Positions 41,516 through 50,636 are shown, counted from the stretch's first letter. The stretch: DNA of 64,000 bases from Aeromicrobium panaciterrae (GCF_031457275.1 NZ_JAVDWH010000001.1:992001-1056000); one strand, 5' to 3'. A program made the numbers and translations. Notes: generated by a model not told the origin, from the sequence alone.

Positions 41516-42350
41516 AACGCTCCTCCGCAACCCAGAAGAAGACGACTCCGATGGCGAAAATGCCGAAGGCCCAAGCGGAGGTGTAGAGCCAGTAGTCCAT
41601 CTTGACCTTGTATGCGTCGCCGCCGAGCAAGATGCCGCGGGCGAGCGTGAGGAATTCGTGGATCGGCTGGAAGTCGGCGAAGCGAAGGATCTTTGGGTGA
41701 TCCTTGAACCGCTCTTCCACGCTGAAGAACAAGCCGCTGGTGTAGAACAGCAGCCGCGTGATGAAGGGCAGCAACTGCTTGAGGTCACGAACGTGGACCG
41801 TCAGGCGTGCCGTGATGAGCGTGAGCCCAGCATTGAAGAAGAAGAAGATCCCGACGAGCGGGATCAGCAACAGCCAGTTCACGTGCGGCTTGTTGCCGGT
41901 GAGCATGACCAGGACCAGCATGATGCCGATCGTGGGGATGAACAGCAGAAGTCGCTGAACGACGAGTGAAATGGGCAGCGTCATTCGCGGGAAGCTGAGG
42001 CTCTGCAAGAGCGCGATGTTGCCAGTGATCGACTTCGACCCGGCAGCGAACGTGGATGAGAAGAACTGGAACATGAAGACGCCAATGACCAGGAACTCAA
42101 CGAAGTTGGGTGGGCGGCTGCCTGCGAGCAGCATGCCGAAGACGAGTCCGTAGACGCTGGCTTCGAGCACAGGCTGGAGAACGACCCACAGCATGCCGAG
42201 ACGGTTGCGCTGGTTGTCAGCCTCAATGCGGAACTGTGCCAGCGACAGGATGAACTGGCGTCGTGCCCAGACTTCGCGAAGGTAGGCACCCAGAGGGGGC
42301 CGTGCGCCTACTCGTGGGAGACCGCCCGGTCCCACGTCATTGGCGTGCAT
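41499..42350 (-). CDS. ABC-2 type permease, polymer exporter (Wzm/TagG-like)
   Basis: 283-residue membrane component with six hydrophobic segments between about residues 45 and 275, preceded by an amphipathic N-terminus (LGAYLREVWARRQFILSLAQF) typical of TagG/Wzm proteins. The EADNQRNRLGMLWVVLQPVLEA stretch is the conserved coupling region. It pairs with the ATPase encoded just downstream. The start is uncertain: ATG 42350 matches the usual length, while ATG 42407 has a possible -10 (CACTAC at 42415-42420) and would add 19 residues. No Shine-Dalgarno is clear at either. Confidence 0.87.
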   Translation of the reverse strand: MHANDVGPGGLPRVGARPPLGAYLREVWARRQFILSLAQFRIEADNQRNRLGMLWVVLQPVLEASVYGLVFGMLLAGSRPPNFVEFLVIGVFMFQFFSSTFAAGSKSITGNIALLQSLSFPRMTLPISLVVQRLLLFIPTIGIMLVLVMLTGNKPHVNWLLLIPLVGIFFFFNAGLTLITARLTVHVRDLKQLLPFITRLLFYTSGLFFSVEERFKDHPKILRFADFQPIHEFLTLARGILLGGDAYKVKMDYWLYTSAWAFGIFAIGVVFFWVAEERYGRAD

Positions 42351-42427
42351 CTGGAAATGGGTCCCTACTGTGAGTTCTCGCCGGACGATCAGACCCGACC
42401 GCGGCATCCCGAGTGTAGTGGATCGCC

Positions 42428-43087
42428 CTATGTGATCTGGGCTGACTCCTGCTGCGCCACGCGCGTCAGATCAGCGGGAGTGGCAGACGTCACGACGACC
42501 AGAGAGCCGCCACCGAGACAGGCCGCGACGATGAGTTGAGCATCGCGCTCCACGGTGCCGGGTTCGACAAGTACGCGTCGGCTGTCAGACGGGGTCGCCA
42601 GGAGCTGCGCGTGCGTACGCGACACGCCCCCGAAGTCGAGGGCGACTGCTGCTTCGGTCGGTGGATCGGAGGCGAAGAAATGGTCGCCGTGCCCCGGCAC
42701 CTCGGCACCGAGATCCAGGAAGCCTTCGGGCTCGGAGATGAACCGGCCGCCGAGTGGGCGCAGAGACGCGGCAACACGGTGGCGCTCATCGCCCTCGAGC
42801 TCCGGCCCGCTGAGTCCGATGTCGGCCGCCGAATCCACGATCGCTGCACCGACGTTCCAGGCCGACAGAATCCAGACGAATCGCAGCCAGTGAGTCGGTA
42901 TGCCGATCCGGATGCGTGACGAGCTGTCGGCATCGAGGTCGTCCACCAGGAAGTTGCTGGTCTTGGCGACCCAGTTGGCAGTGGTCGTACCGCTGAGTTC
43001 GACCCGCTCGCCCGTCGAGATGTCGTAGTACGTCAGCAGCGGTACGGAAGCGTCGGTGATTCCGGCGAGGAGCTTGTCGAGACTCAT
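42428..43087 (-). CDS. TIGR03089 family protein
   Basis: 219-residue protein recognisable as the small actinobacterial family TIGR03089, which resembles a truncated AMP-binding (acyl-CoA synthetase-like) domain. It opens with TDASVPLLTYYDISTGERVELSG and TTANWVAKTSNFLVDDLDAD, the usual family start. The ATP-binding signature of full AMP ligases is missing, so catalysis is doubtful. Members sit beside LCP genes in mycobacteria as well (Rv3268 next to Rv3267 from memory). ATG at 43087 overlaps the TGA of the CofD-like gene upstream, so the two are coupled. Confidence 0.82.
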   Translation of the reverse strand: MSLDKLLAGITDASVPLLTYYDISTGERVELSGTTTANWVAKTSNFLVDDLDADSSSRIRIGIPTHWLRFVWILSAWNVGAAIVDSAADIGLSGPELEGDERHRVAASLRPLGGRFISEPEGFLDLGAEVPGHGDHFFASDPPTEAAVALDFGGVSRTHAQLLATPSDSRRVLVEPGTVERDAQLIVAACLGGGSLVVVTSATPADLTRVAQQESAQIT

Positions 43088-43848
43088 ACGGACACGCGTG
43101 CGATCTGGACCACGGCTTGTGCGTTCTTCGGCACGGAACGCGGGCGACCGGGATCTGGCTGGCGAAGTCCGGCCACTCGTACGAGCTCAGTCGGGGCGGT
43201 GTCTTCGTGCTCGACGACGAGTACCGGCAGCGAGCCGCCCACCAGTTCGAGGAAGCCGGGGGTGCGGAGCACCGGGTCGATTGCCAGAGTCCGACTGGAG
43301 GGTCCGAGGACCAGAACATCGGTCTCGCCGAGTGCGTCGGCGACGGCCTTCGAGACGGTGATCTTGTCCGCGACGAGCAGGAGTTGGGTGGCTTCGTACG
43401 CCGTTGGGGTGGCGAGGTATTCGTCGACGTGGATTGCCCGAGGATCCTCGGATCCGTGCACGACCCTGAACTCTGCTCGCTCGTCACACACCGGCAGCAG
43501 TGTGAACGGAAGTGACGAACGGATGCCGACCGCGATCGTGGCGTCGGTCAGCGTGGCGCCGGTCGCAACGAGCTGCGTACGGACGAGTCGCGCGGCAACT
43601 GCCTGGTCGCTGGCACGCTGCCAGCCGGGGGTGAACTCGACCGAGTCAAGGGCGTCGGCAACGGAGTATGTCGGTGTGGGGCTGGGGGAGAGGAGCCCGT
43701 CGATATCCGGGCTCGCCTGCAGTCCGGCGGCAAGGTGTCCACGAACCGTTGGGGCAATGACGGTCAGCTCGTCACCCGAGTCGAGCTGGGAGGCGAGCTC
43801 GTGGACGAAAGAGGCACCGTCCGAGCCGGTGACGATCGTGATGCGCAT
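43084..43848 (-). CDS. degenerate CofD/FbiA-like protein
   Basis: 254 residues with the overall plan of 2-phospho-L-lactate transferase (CofD/FbiA, F420 biosynthesis). The middle GWQRASDQAVAARLVRTQLV, TLLPVCDERAEFRVV and the later DVLVLGPSSRTLAIDPVL all follow the family. The N-terminal motifs are not intact. The expected GGxGGAK loop reads TGSDGASF, and the NTGDD motif is replaced by APTVRG (32-37), though SPDID (46-50) keeps one acidic pair. It sits beside whiB2 where mycobacteria have fbiA, but no fbiB follows. It is probably a diverged or inactive copy. ATG at 43848 with GACACT upstream. Confidence 0.65.
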   Translation of the reverse strand: MRITIVTGSDGASFVHELASQLDSGDELTVIAPTVRGHLAAGLQASPDIDGLLSPSPTPTYSVADALDSVEFTPGWQRASDQAVAARLVRTQLVATGATLTDATIAVGIRSSLPFTLLPVCDERAEFRVVHGSEDPRAIHVDEYLATPTAYEATQLLLVADKITVSKAVADALGETDVLVLGPSSRTLAIDPVLRTPGFLELVGGSLPVLVVEHEDTAPTELVRVAGLRQPDPGRPRSVPKNAQAVVQIARVSV

Positions 43849-43941
43849 ACCCAAGTGTCTCGCGTCCTCGGCGAGTGTCCTCACGCGCGGTGACTTTTGA
43901 CCGGCGACACGCCGTGTATTTGATGAATCTTGCGATTCCGC

Positions 43942-43970
43942 TTGACTTGTGAGAGTCGCAGGCTTGTAAT
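43942..43970 (+). promoter_or_regulatory. sigma-A-like promoter of the whiB gene, leaderless
   Basis: TTGACT (43942-43947) and TGTAAT (43965-43970) are 17 bp apart, the best -35/-10 pair in the window. The predicted start of transcription coincides with the ATG at 43978. Confidence 0.6.
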
Positions 43971-43977
43971 TTCAAGT

Positions 43978-44232
43978 ATGTCATTCGATTTGGGTCTGCC
44001 GCCGGAGCTTGATGAAGAACTCATGTGGCAAGAGCGAGCCCTCTGCGCTCAGACTGACCCCGAGGCGTTCTTCCCTGAAAAGGGCGGTTCGACGCGCGAG
44101 GCCAAGCGGGTCTGCTTGACCTGTGACGTCCGCGGTGAGTGCCTCGAGTACGCCCTTGGCCATGATGAGCGGTTCGGCATCTGGGGCGGTCTGTCCGAGC
44201 GCGAGAGGCGCAAGCTCAAGAAGCGAGCCTGA
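43978..44232 (+). CDS. whiB2: WhiB-family iron-sulfur transcription factor
   Basis: 84-residue WhiB protein. The four cluster cysteines are C23, C46, C49 and C55, with the spacing C-x2-C-x5-C for the last three, followed by the G(I/V)WGG turn (GIWGGLSERERRKLKK) and a basic tail. WhiB proteins hold a redox-sensitive [4Fe-4S] cluster and bind sigma factor domain 4. Its place next to a CofD/FbiA-like gene and upstream of manB matches mycobacterial whiB2 (whmD), which is needed for septation. The ATG at 43978 sits right at the predicted transcription start of a strong promoter. Confidence 0.93.
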   Translation: MSFDLGLPPELDEELMWQERALCAQTDPEAFFPEKGGSTREAKRVCLTCDVRGECLEYALGHDERFGIWGGLSERERRKLKKRA

Positions 44233-44267
44233 CCTCCGCTTAACCTCGTCCACTAAGGTCGCTAGCT

Positions 44268-47069
44268 GTGGACGAGACTCAGACGACGCGCCATTGGCTG
44301 GACGCGCCGCCAACTGTGGCGGCGGTGCTCGTGTCCCACAACGGAGCCACCTGGCTGCCCAAGGTCATCGCCTCACTCGGCTCGATGTTCTTTGCGCCAA
44401 CGGCGTGGCAGGTCGTCGATGTGGCCTCCACCGACGGCAGTGCTGACATGCTCCGCGACTCGTTCGGCGCGGGGCGCGTCTCGGTCGCTCCTTCCGGTAC
44501 GGGCTTCGGTGACGCTGTACGACTAGCGCTTGAGTCGCTGCCACGTACGGACTGGATCTGGTTGCTTCACGACGACTCGTCGGTTCTTCCCGGAACGCTG
44601 TCGGGTCTGCTCGACACGGCCACGTCGGCGCCGGACATTGCCGTCGTCGGCCCCAAGATCCGTGAGTGGCCATCGCTGCGTCGCCTTCTAGAGGTCGGCC
44701 TGACGATCACGTCGACCGGTGGCCGCGAGACAGGTTTGGAGACCGGCGAACCAGATGCGGGCCAGCATGACCGTGAGCGCGATGTGCTCGCCGTCAACAC
44801 CGCCGGAATGCTGATCCGCCGTGATGTGTGGGACGAGCTCGGCGGCTTCGATCGCCGGTTGCCGCTGCATGGCGACGACATTGACTTTGGTTGGCGGGTT
44901 GCTCGAGCGGGGTACCGGACGCGTACTGCTCCAACCGCCGTCCTGTTCCACGCAGAGGCCTCCCGTCGCGGCACTCGTCGCCGTTCGCGCAGCGATGTTC
45001 CGCACTGGGAGCCGCGCCGTGCTGCGCTCTACACGCTGTTGGTCAACACCCCGACTCCGTTCTTCCTGTTCCAGAGCGTTCGCCTCTTCATCGGATCACT
45101 CCTTCGCGTTATGGCGTTCCTGATCGGCAAGGATCCTGAGGCCGCGAGCGATGAGCTGCTGGCTCTGCGATCGGCGTACACGCATCCGATCCGGCTGTTC
45201 AAGGGCCGACGTCAGCGCGCCAGGACGGCGATTCGACCACATAGAGAGATCCGCGGCCTGCTCGCTCCGTACTGGCTGCCCTATCAGCACGGCTACGACA
45301 TTGCCCGAGAGACGATCACGGCCCTTGTACGCCCGGAGGCCGTCGCGACGGTGGGCCGCAGGTCGACGCGACCTGACGAGTCGCCGGACGAGGCGGTCGA
45401 CCTCGAGGACGAGCCATCGGTGTTGGCGCGCCGTCCCTGGTTCGCGGTCGTCCTCGCCTTGGTCATTCTGTCGCTGTTTGCCAGCCGCGGGCTGTTCGGC
45501 GCCGGCCTGCACGGTGGGGCGCTCCCGGCCTCCCCGGAGTCGGCCTACGGCTGGTGGTCGTTGCTGTTCGACCGTCACCGCGAGCTGCCAACGGCGAGTG
45601 TGCTCGCGCCCGTATTCGCGATCCCGTTGGCGTTGATCTCCATTCCCTTGTGGTTCCACCCGGGCATAGTCGTGTGGACGCTGATGCTCTTCGCAGTGCC
45701 GCTCGGTGCACTCTCGGCTCACCGGTTGGGTCGCCTGCTGTCGCCACATCGCGGCATACGTATTGCGGTCGCTGTCACGTACGGCCTGAGCATCGTGGCG
45801 ATGGGTGCTGTGAATCAGGGCCGGATTGGCACTGTCGTTGCGCTGATCGTTCTGCCGATCATCGTCAACACCGCGATCCAGCTCGCCGAGACACCCGGTT
45901 GGCAGCTCGGCCTGCGAGTCGGCATCTGGATCGCCGTCGCCGCCGCGTTTGCACCGATCGCCCTGGTGCTGGGGCTCGGCGGTCTGTTGATCCTGCTGTA
46001 CGCCGAGGGCCGTTGGGTGAGCCGCTATCTTCTGGCGGCGGCTGGAGTTCCCCTGGTCCTTCTCGGTCCATGGCTGTTCCAGCGCGCGCTTCGGCCGTGG
46101 CGCATGTGGTGGGAAGCGGGATTCCCCGTTCCTGGTTCCGCCACTGCTCTCGATGTTGTGCTCGGCCGAGCTGGAGGAGTGTCGGCTCCTGGCTGGCTGA
46201 CGATCGGGTTGATAGTGCTGGCGGTGCTCGCGCTCTGGCCGCCACGTTCGCGTTTGGGCGTCGAGCTCTCATGGCTGGTTGCGCTGTTGGGATTGGCGGT
46301 TGCTCTGATCGGCACCCTCGTGACCTACTCGACACACGCTGGACCGGCTTCGATCGAGCCCTGGGTCGGAGTGCCGGTTGTCGTCTGGATCGGCGGGCTC
46401 CTGTCAGCTGTCTTGCTCGCCGCGCCGGAAGCCTGGCGGAAGCTTTCCCGGCCCGCGTTGGTCGCTGTTGTGGTCGTCGCGCTGGTGCTGCCGATCGGCT
46501 CAGCCGCATGGTGGCTGGGACGCGGCAACGCTGACCCGCTCGACATTGGACGATCGGCGGTCGTCCCGGTCTTCCTCGCCGATCGACCGGGCAACACCCT
46601 CGTTCTGACCGGCACCGTCGCGAAGGGTGTCGACTATCGCGTCGTCGATGGCGACGGCCCCTACCTCGGCCAAGAAGCGATCGCCGGATCGTCTCCGGCC
46701 ACCAAGGAGCTCACGGCGGCTGTACGCCGAGTGCTCGCCAACGCCACCGCCGATGACATCCGCGTGCTCAGCGCTCATGGCATCGATGCGATCTACGCAC
46801 CGGCCGCGGATCCTGAGGTCGCCCGCCGTGTGGACGGCGCGCCCCTGCTGGCACCGGCGGGTAGCGACTCTCCGGGATCGCGTGTGTGGACGCTGACCAT
46901 CAAGCCGAAGTCAGATAGTGCGACGGCCCCCATGTGGCACCCGATCGTCTCCGGCGTTCAGGTCCTCGCTTGGTTGCTCGCCATCGTGCTCACAGCTCCG
47001 GTTCGCCGACGCGAGCTCGAGCCGCTTCTTGAGGACGCCCTCCTCGAAGATGAGGGGGCCACGACATGA
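44268..47069 (+). CDS. membrane-bound family 2 glycosyltransferase
   Basis: 933 residues. The N-terminal GT-A domain (about 15-260) has the nucleotide-sugar motif LLHDDSS (99-105) and the acceptor motif GGFDRRLPLHGDDIDFGWR (192-210). From about residue 265 onward there are about a dozen membrane helices, then an extracytoplasmic C-terminal region (about 740-900) before a last helix. Large GT2 proteins of this form occupy this locus in other actinobacteria and probably build or modify an envelope polymer. GTG start at 44268 with TAAGGT at 44254-44259. The stop overlaps the DUF5719 gene (ATGA). Confidence 0.88.
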   Translation: MDETQTTRHWLDAPPTVAAVLVSHNGATWLPKVIASLGSMFFAPTAWQVVDVASTDGSADMLRDSFGAGRVSVAPSGTGFGDAVRLALESLPRTDWIWLLHDDSSVLPGTLSGLLDTATSAPDIAVVGPKIREWPSLRRLLEVGLTITSTGGRETGLETGEPDAGQHDRERDVLAVNTAGMLIRRDVWDELGGFDRRLPLHGDDIDFGWRVARAGYRTRTAPTAVLFHAEASRRGTRRRSRSDVPHWEPRRAALYTLLVNTPTPFFLFQSVRLFIGSLLRVMAFLIGKDPEAASDELLALRSAYTHPIRLFKGRRQRARTAIRPHREIRGLLAPYWLPYQHGYDIARETITALVRPEAVATVGRRSTRPDESPDEAVDLEDEPSVLARRPWFAVVLALVILSLFASRGLFGAGLHGGALPASPESAYGWWSLLFDRHRELPTASVLAPVFAIPLALISIPLWFHPGIVVWTLMLFAVPLGALSAHRLGRLLSPHRGIRIAVAVTYGLSIVAMGAVNQGRIGTVVALIVLPIIVNTAIQLAETPGWQLGLRVGIWIAVAAAFAPIALVLGLGGLLILLYAEGRWVSRYLLAAAGVPLVLLGPWLFQRALRPWRMWWEAGFPVPGSATALDVVLGRAGGVSAPGWLTIGLIVLAVLALWPPRSRLGVELSWLVALLGLAVALIGTLVTYSTHAGPASIEPWVGVPVVVWIGGLLSAVLLAAPEAWRKLSRPALVAVVVVALVLPIGSAAWWLGRGNADPLDIGRSAVVPVFLADRPGNTLVLTGTVAKGVDYRVVDGDGPYLGQEAIAGSSPATKELTAAVRRVLANATADDIRVLSAHGIDAIYAPAADPEVARRVDGAPLLAPAGSDSPGSRVWTLTIKPKSDSATAPMWHPIVSGVQVLAWLLAIVLTAPVRRRELEPLLEDALLEDEGATT

Positions 47070-48418
47070 TCCGCTATCGGACCGTTGGCATCCCACTCGT
47101 CGCAGCGGGGTTGGTCATCGGCGCCTACTTCGCACCCGAACAGTCAGATGACCCGCGTCCGCCTGCGGGAGTGAAGGTCACCCAGACGACGTACGGGTGT
47201 CCTGCCGGAGCTGGGATCACTGTCGCCGCTGGGCAGGTTTCGCCAGGCACCACGGGCACGGCAACTGTCCTGCCCGGCAAGTCCACCGCCAAGGACCTCG
47301 GCGGTACGCGGAGCTGGAGGACGGCACGGGTGGATGGACGAGGAGTCCTCGTCGAGCAGCAGGGCCGTGGGTCAGGGCCGTCGGGCTTCTTTGGCAGCAT
47401 CGCGCCCAAGGCAGGCGGCAGCGGACTAGGCGTGGGCTCGTGTTCGGCGAGTGTTGACGCCGCCTGGTTCCTTGGCCTCGGATCAGGGGTCAAGCACTTC
47501 TCGACGGTGACCTTGACCAACGGGACAACTGCTCCCGCCGCGGTCGATCTCGACCTGTGGGGTCCGGACGGAAAGATTGACGCCGTCGGTGCCAAGGGCA
47601 TCGTGATCAAGCCCCATACGACCCGCCGAGTTCAGCTGGAGGATCTTGCGGCGGGTGAGCCAGAGCTTGCCCTTCGCGTCCTTCGCCGTCGTGGTGCCGT
47701 GTCCGCAGTCGTCAACGATTTCTCGACCGCCGTGTTCGGCGGAACCGAGCCGGTAACCGCGACTTCTGCGCCTCGACGCAGCCAGGTCGTTGGCGGTCTG
47801 GTGTCTGGAGCCAGCGGCCGTACGCTCGCACTCCTCAACCCAGGCACTGCGACTGCACGAGTCGAGGTCGACGTCATCGGGTCCAAGAGCACCTTCAAAC
47901 CAGAAGGCCTCGGCGCCATCAAAGTGAAGGGCGAGTCGGTTCGCCTGGTGGAGGTACCGAGCACAGCCGGCGGAGCACGCCAGGCACTCAAAGTCACTTC
48001 GGATGTCCCGGTGGCCGCGACGGTGCGGATGGCGCCCAATGAGCTCGACTATGCGTACGCCGAGTCCGTGCTTCCGCTCTCTGGCCCTGCGATCGTGCCG
48101 GTTTCGCTTGGCAAGGGCGTCAGCGCACCGGATCTGATTGTGACTGCGCCGCGTGGGACCTCGAGCGTTCAGGTGTTTGCGTACGACAAGAACATGAAGC
48201 AGCTGGGTGAGTTCACGATGTCGATCGAGGGCGAGACCACCAAGCACATCGACGTAGCGAAGAAGTTCACCCAAAAGGGCATCGCCTACCTCGTCGTTCA
48301 GAGCAAGGGTGAAGTCGTGGGAGCCGCGACCTACCGCGACGGCGGCCTCGTCAGTTCACTTGCACTGTTGTCGGCACCGATCAGAGTGCTTGCCCCGCAG
48401 GTACGTCCGATCGACTAG
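47066..48418 (+). CDS. DUF5719 family exported protein
   Basis: 450-residue protein with one N-terminal hydrophobic segment (VGIPLVAAGLVIGAYFA, about 6-22), so it is exported or anchored. The rest is beta-rich repeats with few charged clusters (GSGVKHFSTVTLTNGTTAPA, VDLDLWGPDGKIDAVGAKG, RTLALLNPGTATARVEVDVI), consistent with DUF5719. Two cysteines in TYGCPAGAG and GVGSCSAS. Function unknown; it is always downstream of the large GT2 gene in the loci I recall, which suggests a common complex. ATG overlaps the glycosyltransferase stop. The stop shares CTAG with the convergent metallopeptidase-like gene. Confidence 0.8.
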   Translation: MIRYRTVGIPLVAAGLVIGAYFAPEQSDDPRPPAGVKVTQTTYGCPAGAGITVAAGQVSPGTTGTATVLPGKSTAKDLGGTRSWRTARVDGRGVLVEQQGRGSGPSGFFGSIAPKAGGSGLGVGSCSASVDAAWFLGLGSGVKHFSTVTLTNGTTAPAAVDLDLWGPDGKIDAVGAKGIVIKPHTTRRVQLEDLAAGEPELALRVLRRRGAVSAVVNDFSTAVFGGTEPVTATSAPRRSQVVGGLVSGASGRTLALLNPGTATARVEVDVIGSKSTFKPEGLGAIKVKGESVRLVEVPSTAGGARQALKVTSDVPVAATVRMAPNELDYAYAESVLPLSGPAIVPVSLGKGVSAPDLIVTAPRGTSSVQVFAYDKNMKQLGEFTMSIEGETTKHIDVAKKFTQKGIAYLVVQSKGEVVGAATYRDGGLVSSLALLSAPIRVLAPQVRPID

Positions 48419-48870
48419 CGCGGGTCGAGATCATCTGGCGACATGCGCCAGACCTCGGCAAGACGTTCAAGAACGACCGACCAGACGAGATCCTCGAGGT
48501 CGGTCTTGTTGCGGCAACGATGTGACATCGGAAGCCGGAACAACACCACGCGCATGGCGCCGGGTCGCGCCACCACGATGCTCAGCGGGACCTCGTCGGT
48601 CCATTCGGGCGGCAGCAGTGGTGCTTCCTCGACCACGATGTCGACGTGGTCTGGCTCAGCCGCAAAGTGATGGTCAAGCGCACCGAGGACATCGCCGACG
48701 AGGAGGTCGAACGACTCACGAGGCGTCCGATGGGCCGGCACGCTGCGTGGAGAGAGCGGACCGGGCATCGCCATGGGTCCGCGCAACCCAGCTCCTCGGC
48801 GATCGCGCATCCGACCAGGCCGGGGACCACTCACAATTCCGCCCCAGTTTGATCCCACAGCGCGATCCAT
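48415..48870 (-). CDS. metallopeptidase family protein lacking HExxH
   Basis: 151-residue protein of the small zincin-like family that sits next to DUF3499 in actinobacteria. The basic start RDRRGAGLRGPMAMPG and the core FDLLVGDVLGALDHHF, VEEAPLLPPEW and LEDLVWSVVLERLAEVWRMSPDDLDP follow the family. Where zinc peptidases have HExxH, this protein has VLERLAEV, so no zinc site of that type exists and proteolysis is unlikely. ATG at 48870 is supported by TAGGCT at -12 to -7; a shorter start at 48810 is possible but lacks this. It is divergent from the DUF3499 gene. Confidence 0.78.
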   Translation of the reverse strand: MDRAVGSNWGGIVSGPRPGRMRDRRGAGLRGPMAMPGPLSPRSVPAHRTPRESFDLLVGDVLGALDHHFAAEPDHVDIVVEEAPLLPPEWTDEVPLSIVVARPGAMRVVLFRLPMSHRCRNKTDLEDLVWSVVLERLAEVWRMSPDDLDPR

Positions 48871-48876
48871 GCGGTG

Positions 48877-48882
48877 AGCCTA
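48877..48882 (-). promoter_or_regulatory. -10 element of the metallopeptidase-like gene
   Basis: On the minus strand TAGGCT ends 6 bp before the ATG at 48870. This choice fixes the start of the gene. Confidence 0.45.
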
Positions 48883-48906
48883 ACGCGGTGGCGACTTGGG
48901 GACGGT

Positions 48907-48912
48907 TAGCCT
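48907..48912 (+). promoter_or_regulatory. -10 element of the DUF3499 gene
   Basis: TAGCCT ends exactly 6 bp before the ATG at 48919, again without a ribosome binding site. Confidence 0.45.
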
Positions 48913-48918
48913 CACCAC

Positions 48919-49245
48919 ATGGTCAGACGATGCACCCGTTCGGCTTGCTCAATGCAAGCCGTGGCGACGCTGACGTATGTCTACGCCGATCAGACTGCCG
49001 TCCTCGGACCGCTGTCCACCGCTGCCGAGCCGCACACGTACGACTTGTGTGTCGAGCATTCGCAGCGGATGTCGGCGCCACAGGGCTGGAGTGTGCTGCG
49101 ACTTGCACCCGATCCTGAAGCTGGAGCACCGAGCCGTGATGACCTTCTGGCTCTCGCAGACGCCGTACGTGAAGCTGGCCGCCCCGCCGAACCGGTGCCC
49201 GAGGGTCAGCCCGCGCTGCGACTCGTAAGACCTCTACAAGAATGA
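48919..49245 (+). CDS. DUF3499 family protein
   Basis: 108-residue protein matching the actinobacterial DUF3499 family (Rv3258c-like). It opens with RRCTRSACSMQAVATLTYVY, where the two cysteines (C5 and C10) and a later Cys in YDLCVEHS (about residue 43) suggest a small zinc or thiol site. The second half is helical and acidic. Function unknown; the family always lies near manB and whiB2. Leaderless promoter at 48907. The manB gene begins 7 bp downstream, so the two form an operon. Confidence 0.83.
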   Translation: MVRRCTRSACSMQAVATLTYVYADQTAVLGPLSTAAEPHTYDLCVEHSQRMSAPQGWSVLRLAPDPEAGAPSRDDLLALADAVREAGRPAEPVPEGQPALRLVRPLQE

Positions 49246-49252
49246 GTGCCGC

Positions 49253-50626
49253 GTGATCGATCCCCGACTCCAGGCCGTGGTCAAGGCCTATGACGTACGT
49301 GGCCTCTCTCCCGAACAGCTCGACCCTGACATGACGTTTGCGCTCGGTATGGCCTTCGCGCTCGAGACCGGCGTCACGGGCGGCGGCACTGTGGTCATTG
49401 GCCACGACATGCGCGACACCTCCCCAGTCCTGGCGCAGGCTTTCAGCGATGGCGTACGCACTCAGGGCGGCAACGTCATCGGCATCGGGTTGGCCTCGAC
49501 TGACCTGCTGTACTTCGCTTCCGGCGATCTCGACCTGCCCGGCGCCATGATCACCGCGAGCCACAACCCGGCCGAGTACAACGGCATCAAGTTGTGCCGG
49601 GCCGGAGCCAAGCCGATCGGCTACGACACAGGTTTGTCGGCGATTGCCGAGAAGGCGACCACGATTTTGAACGGTTCTGGCTTGGCATCGCCCGTCGCTT
49701 CGGATCCTCAAGGCACCTACGAAGAGCGGGACGCTCTGACTCGGTATGCCGACTATCTCCACGAGCTCGTACCCGTGCCTGCAGGTCGCCGACTCAAGGT
49801 GGTCGCTGACGCTGGCAACGGTATGGCCGGCCATACGGTTCCGTCGGTGTTCGCGCCTCTCAACCTCGAGCTGACCGCGATGTACTTCGAGCTCGACGGG
49901 ACCTTCCCCAACCACGACGCCAACCCGCTGGACCACAGCACATTGGTGGACCTTCAGGCGAAGGTGCTCGAGACCGCTGCTGACATCGGCTTGGCATTCG
50001 ACGGCGATGCCGATCGATGCTTTGTCGTCGACGAGCTCGGCGACGTCGTGTCGCCGTCAGCCATCACCGCCCTCATTGCTGCGCGTGCCTTGATCACGAC
50101 CCCGGGCGCCACGATTCTGCACAACGTCATCACGTCGAAGGCAGTCCCCGAGATCATCGTCGAGCGCGGCGGCACGGCCATACGTACGCCGGTCGGTCAC
50201 TCGCTGATCAAGGCCGAGATGGCTCGCACAGGAGCCGTTTTCGGGGGAGAGCACTCCGGACACTTCTATTTCAAAGACTTCTTCCTCGCCGACTCCGGGA
50301 TGATCGCCGCACTCCACGTGATGGCCGCGCTCGCCGAGACCGACGGAACGGTTTCGGAGCTGATGGCGCAGTACGAGCGCTACGTCGCGTCCGGCGAAAT
50401 CAACAGCACCGTTGACGATGGCGCAGCCGTGATGGAGTCGTTGTCACAGACGTACGCAGACCTGCCGCAAGACCGACTCGATGGCCTGACAGTCGAGGGC
50501 GACACCTGGTGGTTCAACGTGCGTGCCTCGAATACTGAGCCGTTGCTTCGCCTCAATGTCGAGGCTGACACGGAGGCGGAGATGGCACGCGTACGTGACG
50601 AGGTTCTTGCCGTTATACGTCGGTAA
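49253..50626 (+). CDS. manB: phosphomannomutase/phosphoglucomutase
   Basis: 457-residue alpha-D-phosphohexomutase that interconverts mannose-6-phosphate and mannose-1-phosphate, feeding GDP-mannose and hence mannosylated lipids and glycans. All four domains are visible: the phosphoserine loop [13 protein letters not shown] (about 101-113), the metal loop FDGDADRCF (about 248-256), the sugar loop [10 protein letters not shown] (about 329-338) and the phosphate loop [12 protein letters not shown] (about 424-435). GTG start at 49253. In streptomycetes an SIS-type isomerase gene follows the Trm112-like gene; here it is absent. Confidence 0.95.
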   Translation: MIDPRLQAVVKAYDVRGLSPEQLDPDMTFALGMAFALETGVTGGGTVVIGHDMRDTSPVLAQAFSDGVRTQGGNVIGIGLASTDLLYFASGDLDLPGAMITASHNPAEYNGIKLCRAGAKPIGYDTGLSAIAEKATTILNGSGLASPVASDPQGTYEERDALTRYADYLHELVPVPAGRRLKVVADAGNGMAGHTVPSVFAPLNLELTAMYFELDGTFPNHDANPLDHSTLVDLQAKVLETAADIGLAFDGDADRCFVVDELGDVVSPSAITALIAARALITTPGATILHNVITSKAVPEIIVERGGTAIRTPVGHSLIKAEMARTGAVFGGEHSGHFYFKDFFLADSGMIAALHVMAALAETDGTVSELMAQYERYVASGEINSTVDDGAAVMESLSQTYADLPQDRLDGLTVEGDTWWFNVRASNTEPLLRLNVEADTEAEMARVRDEVLAVIRR

Positions 50627-50636
50627 GGTGGAGAAC

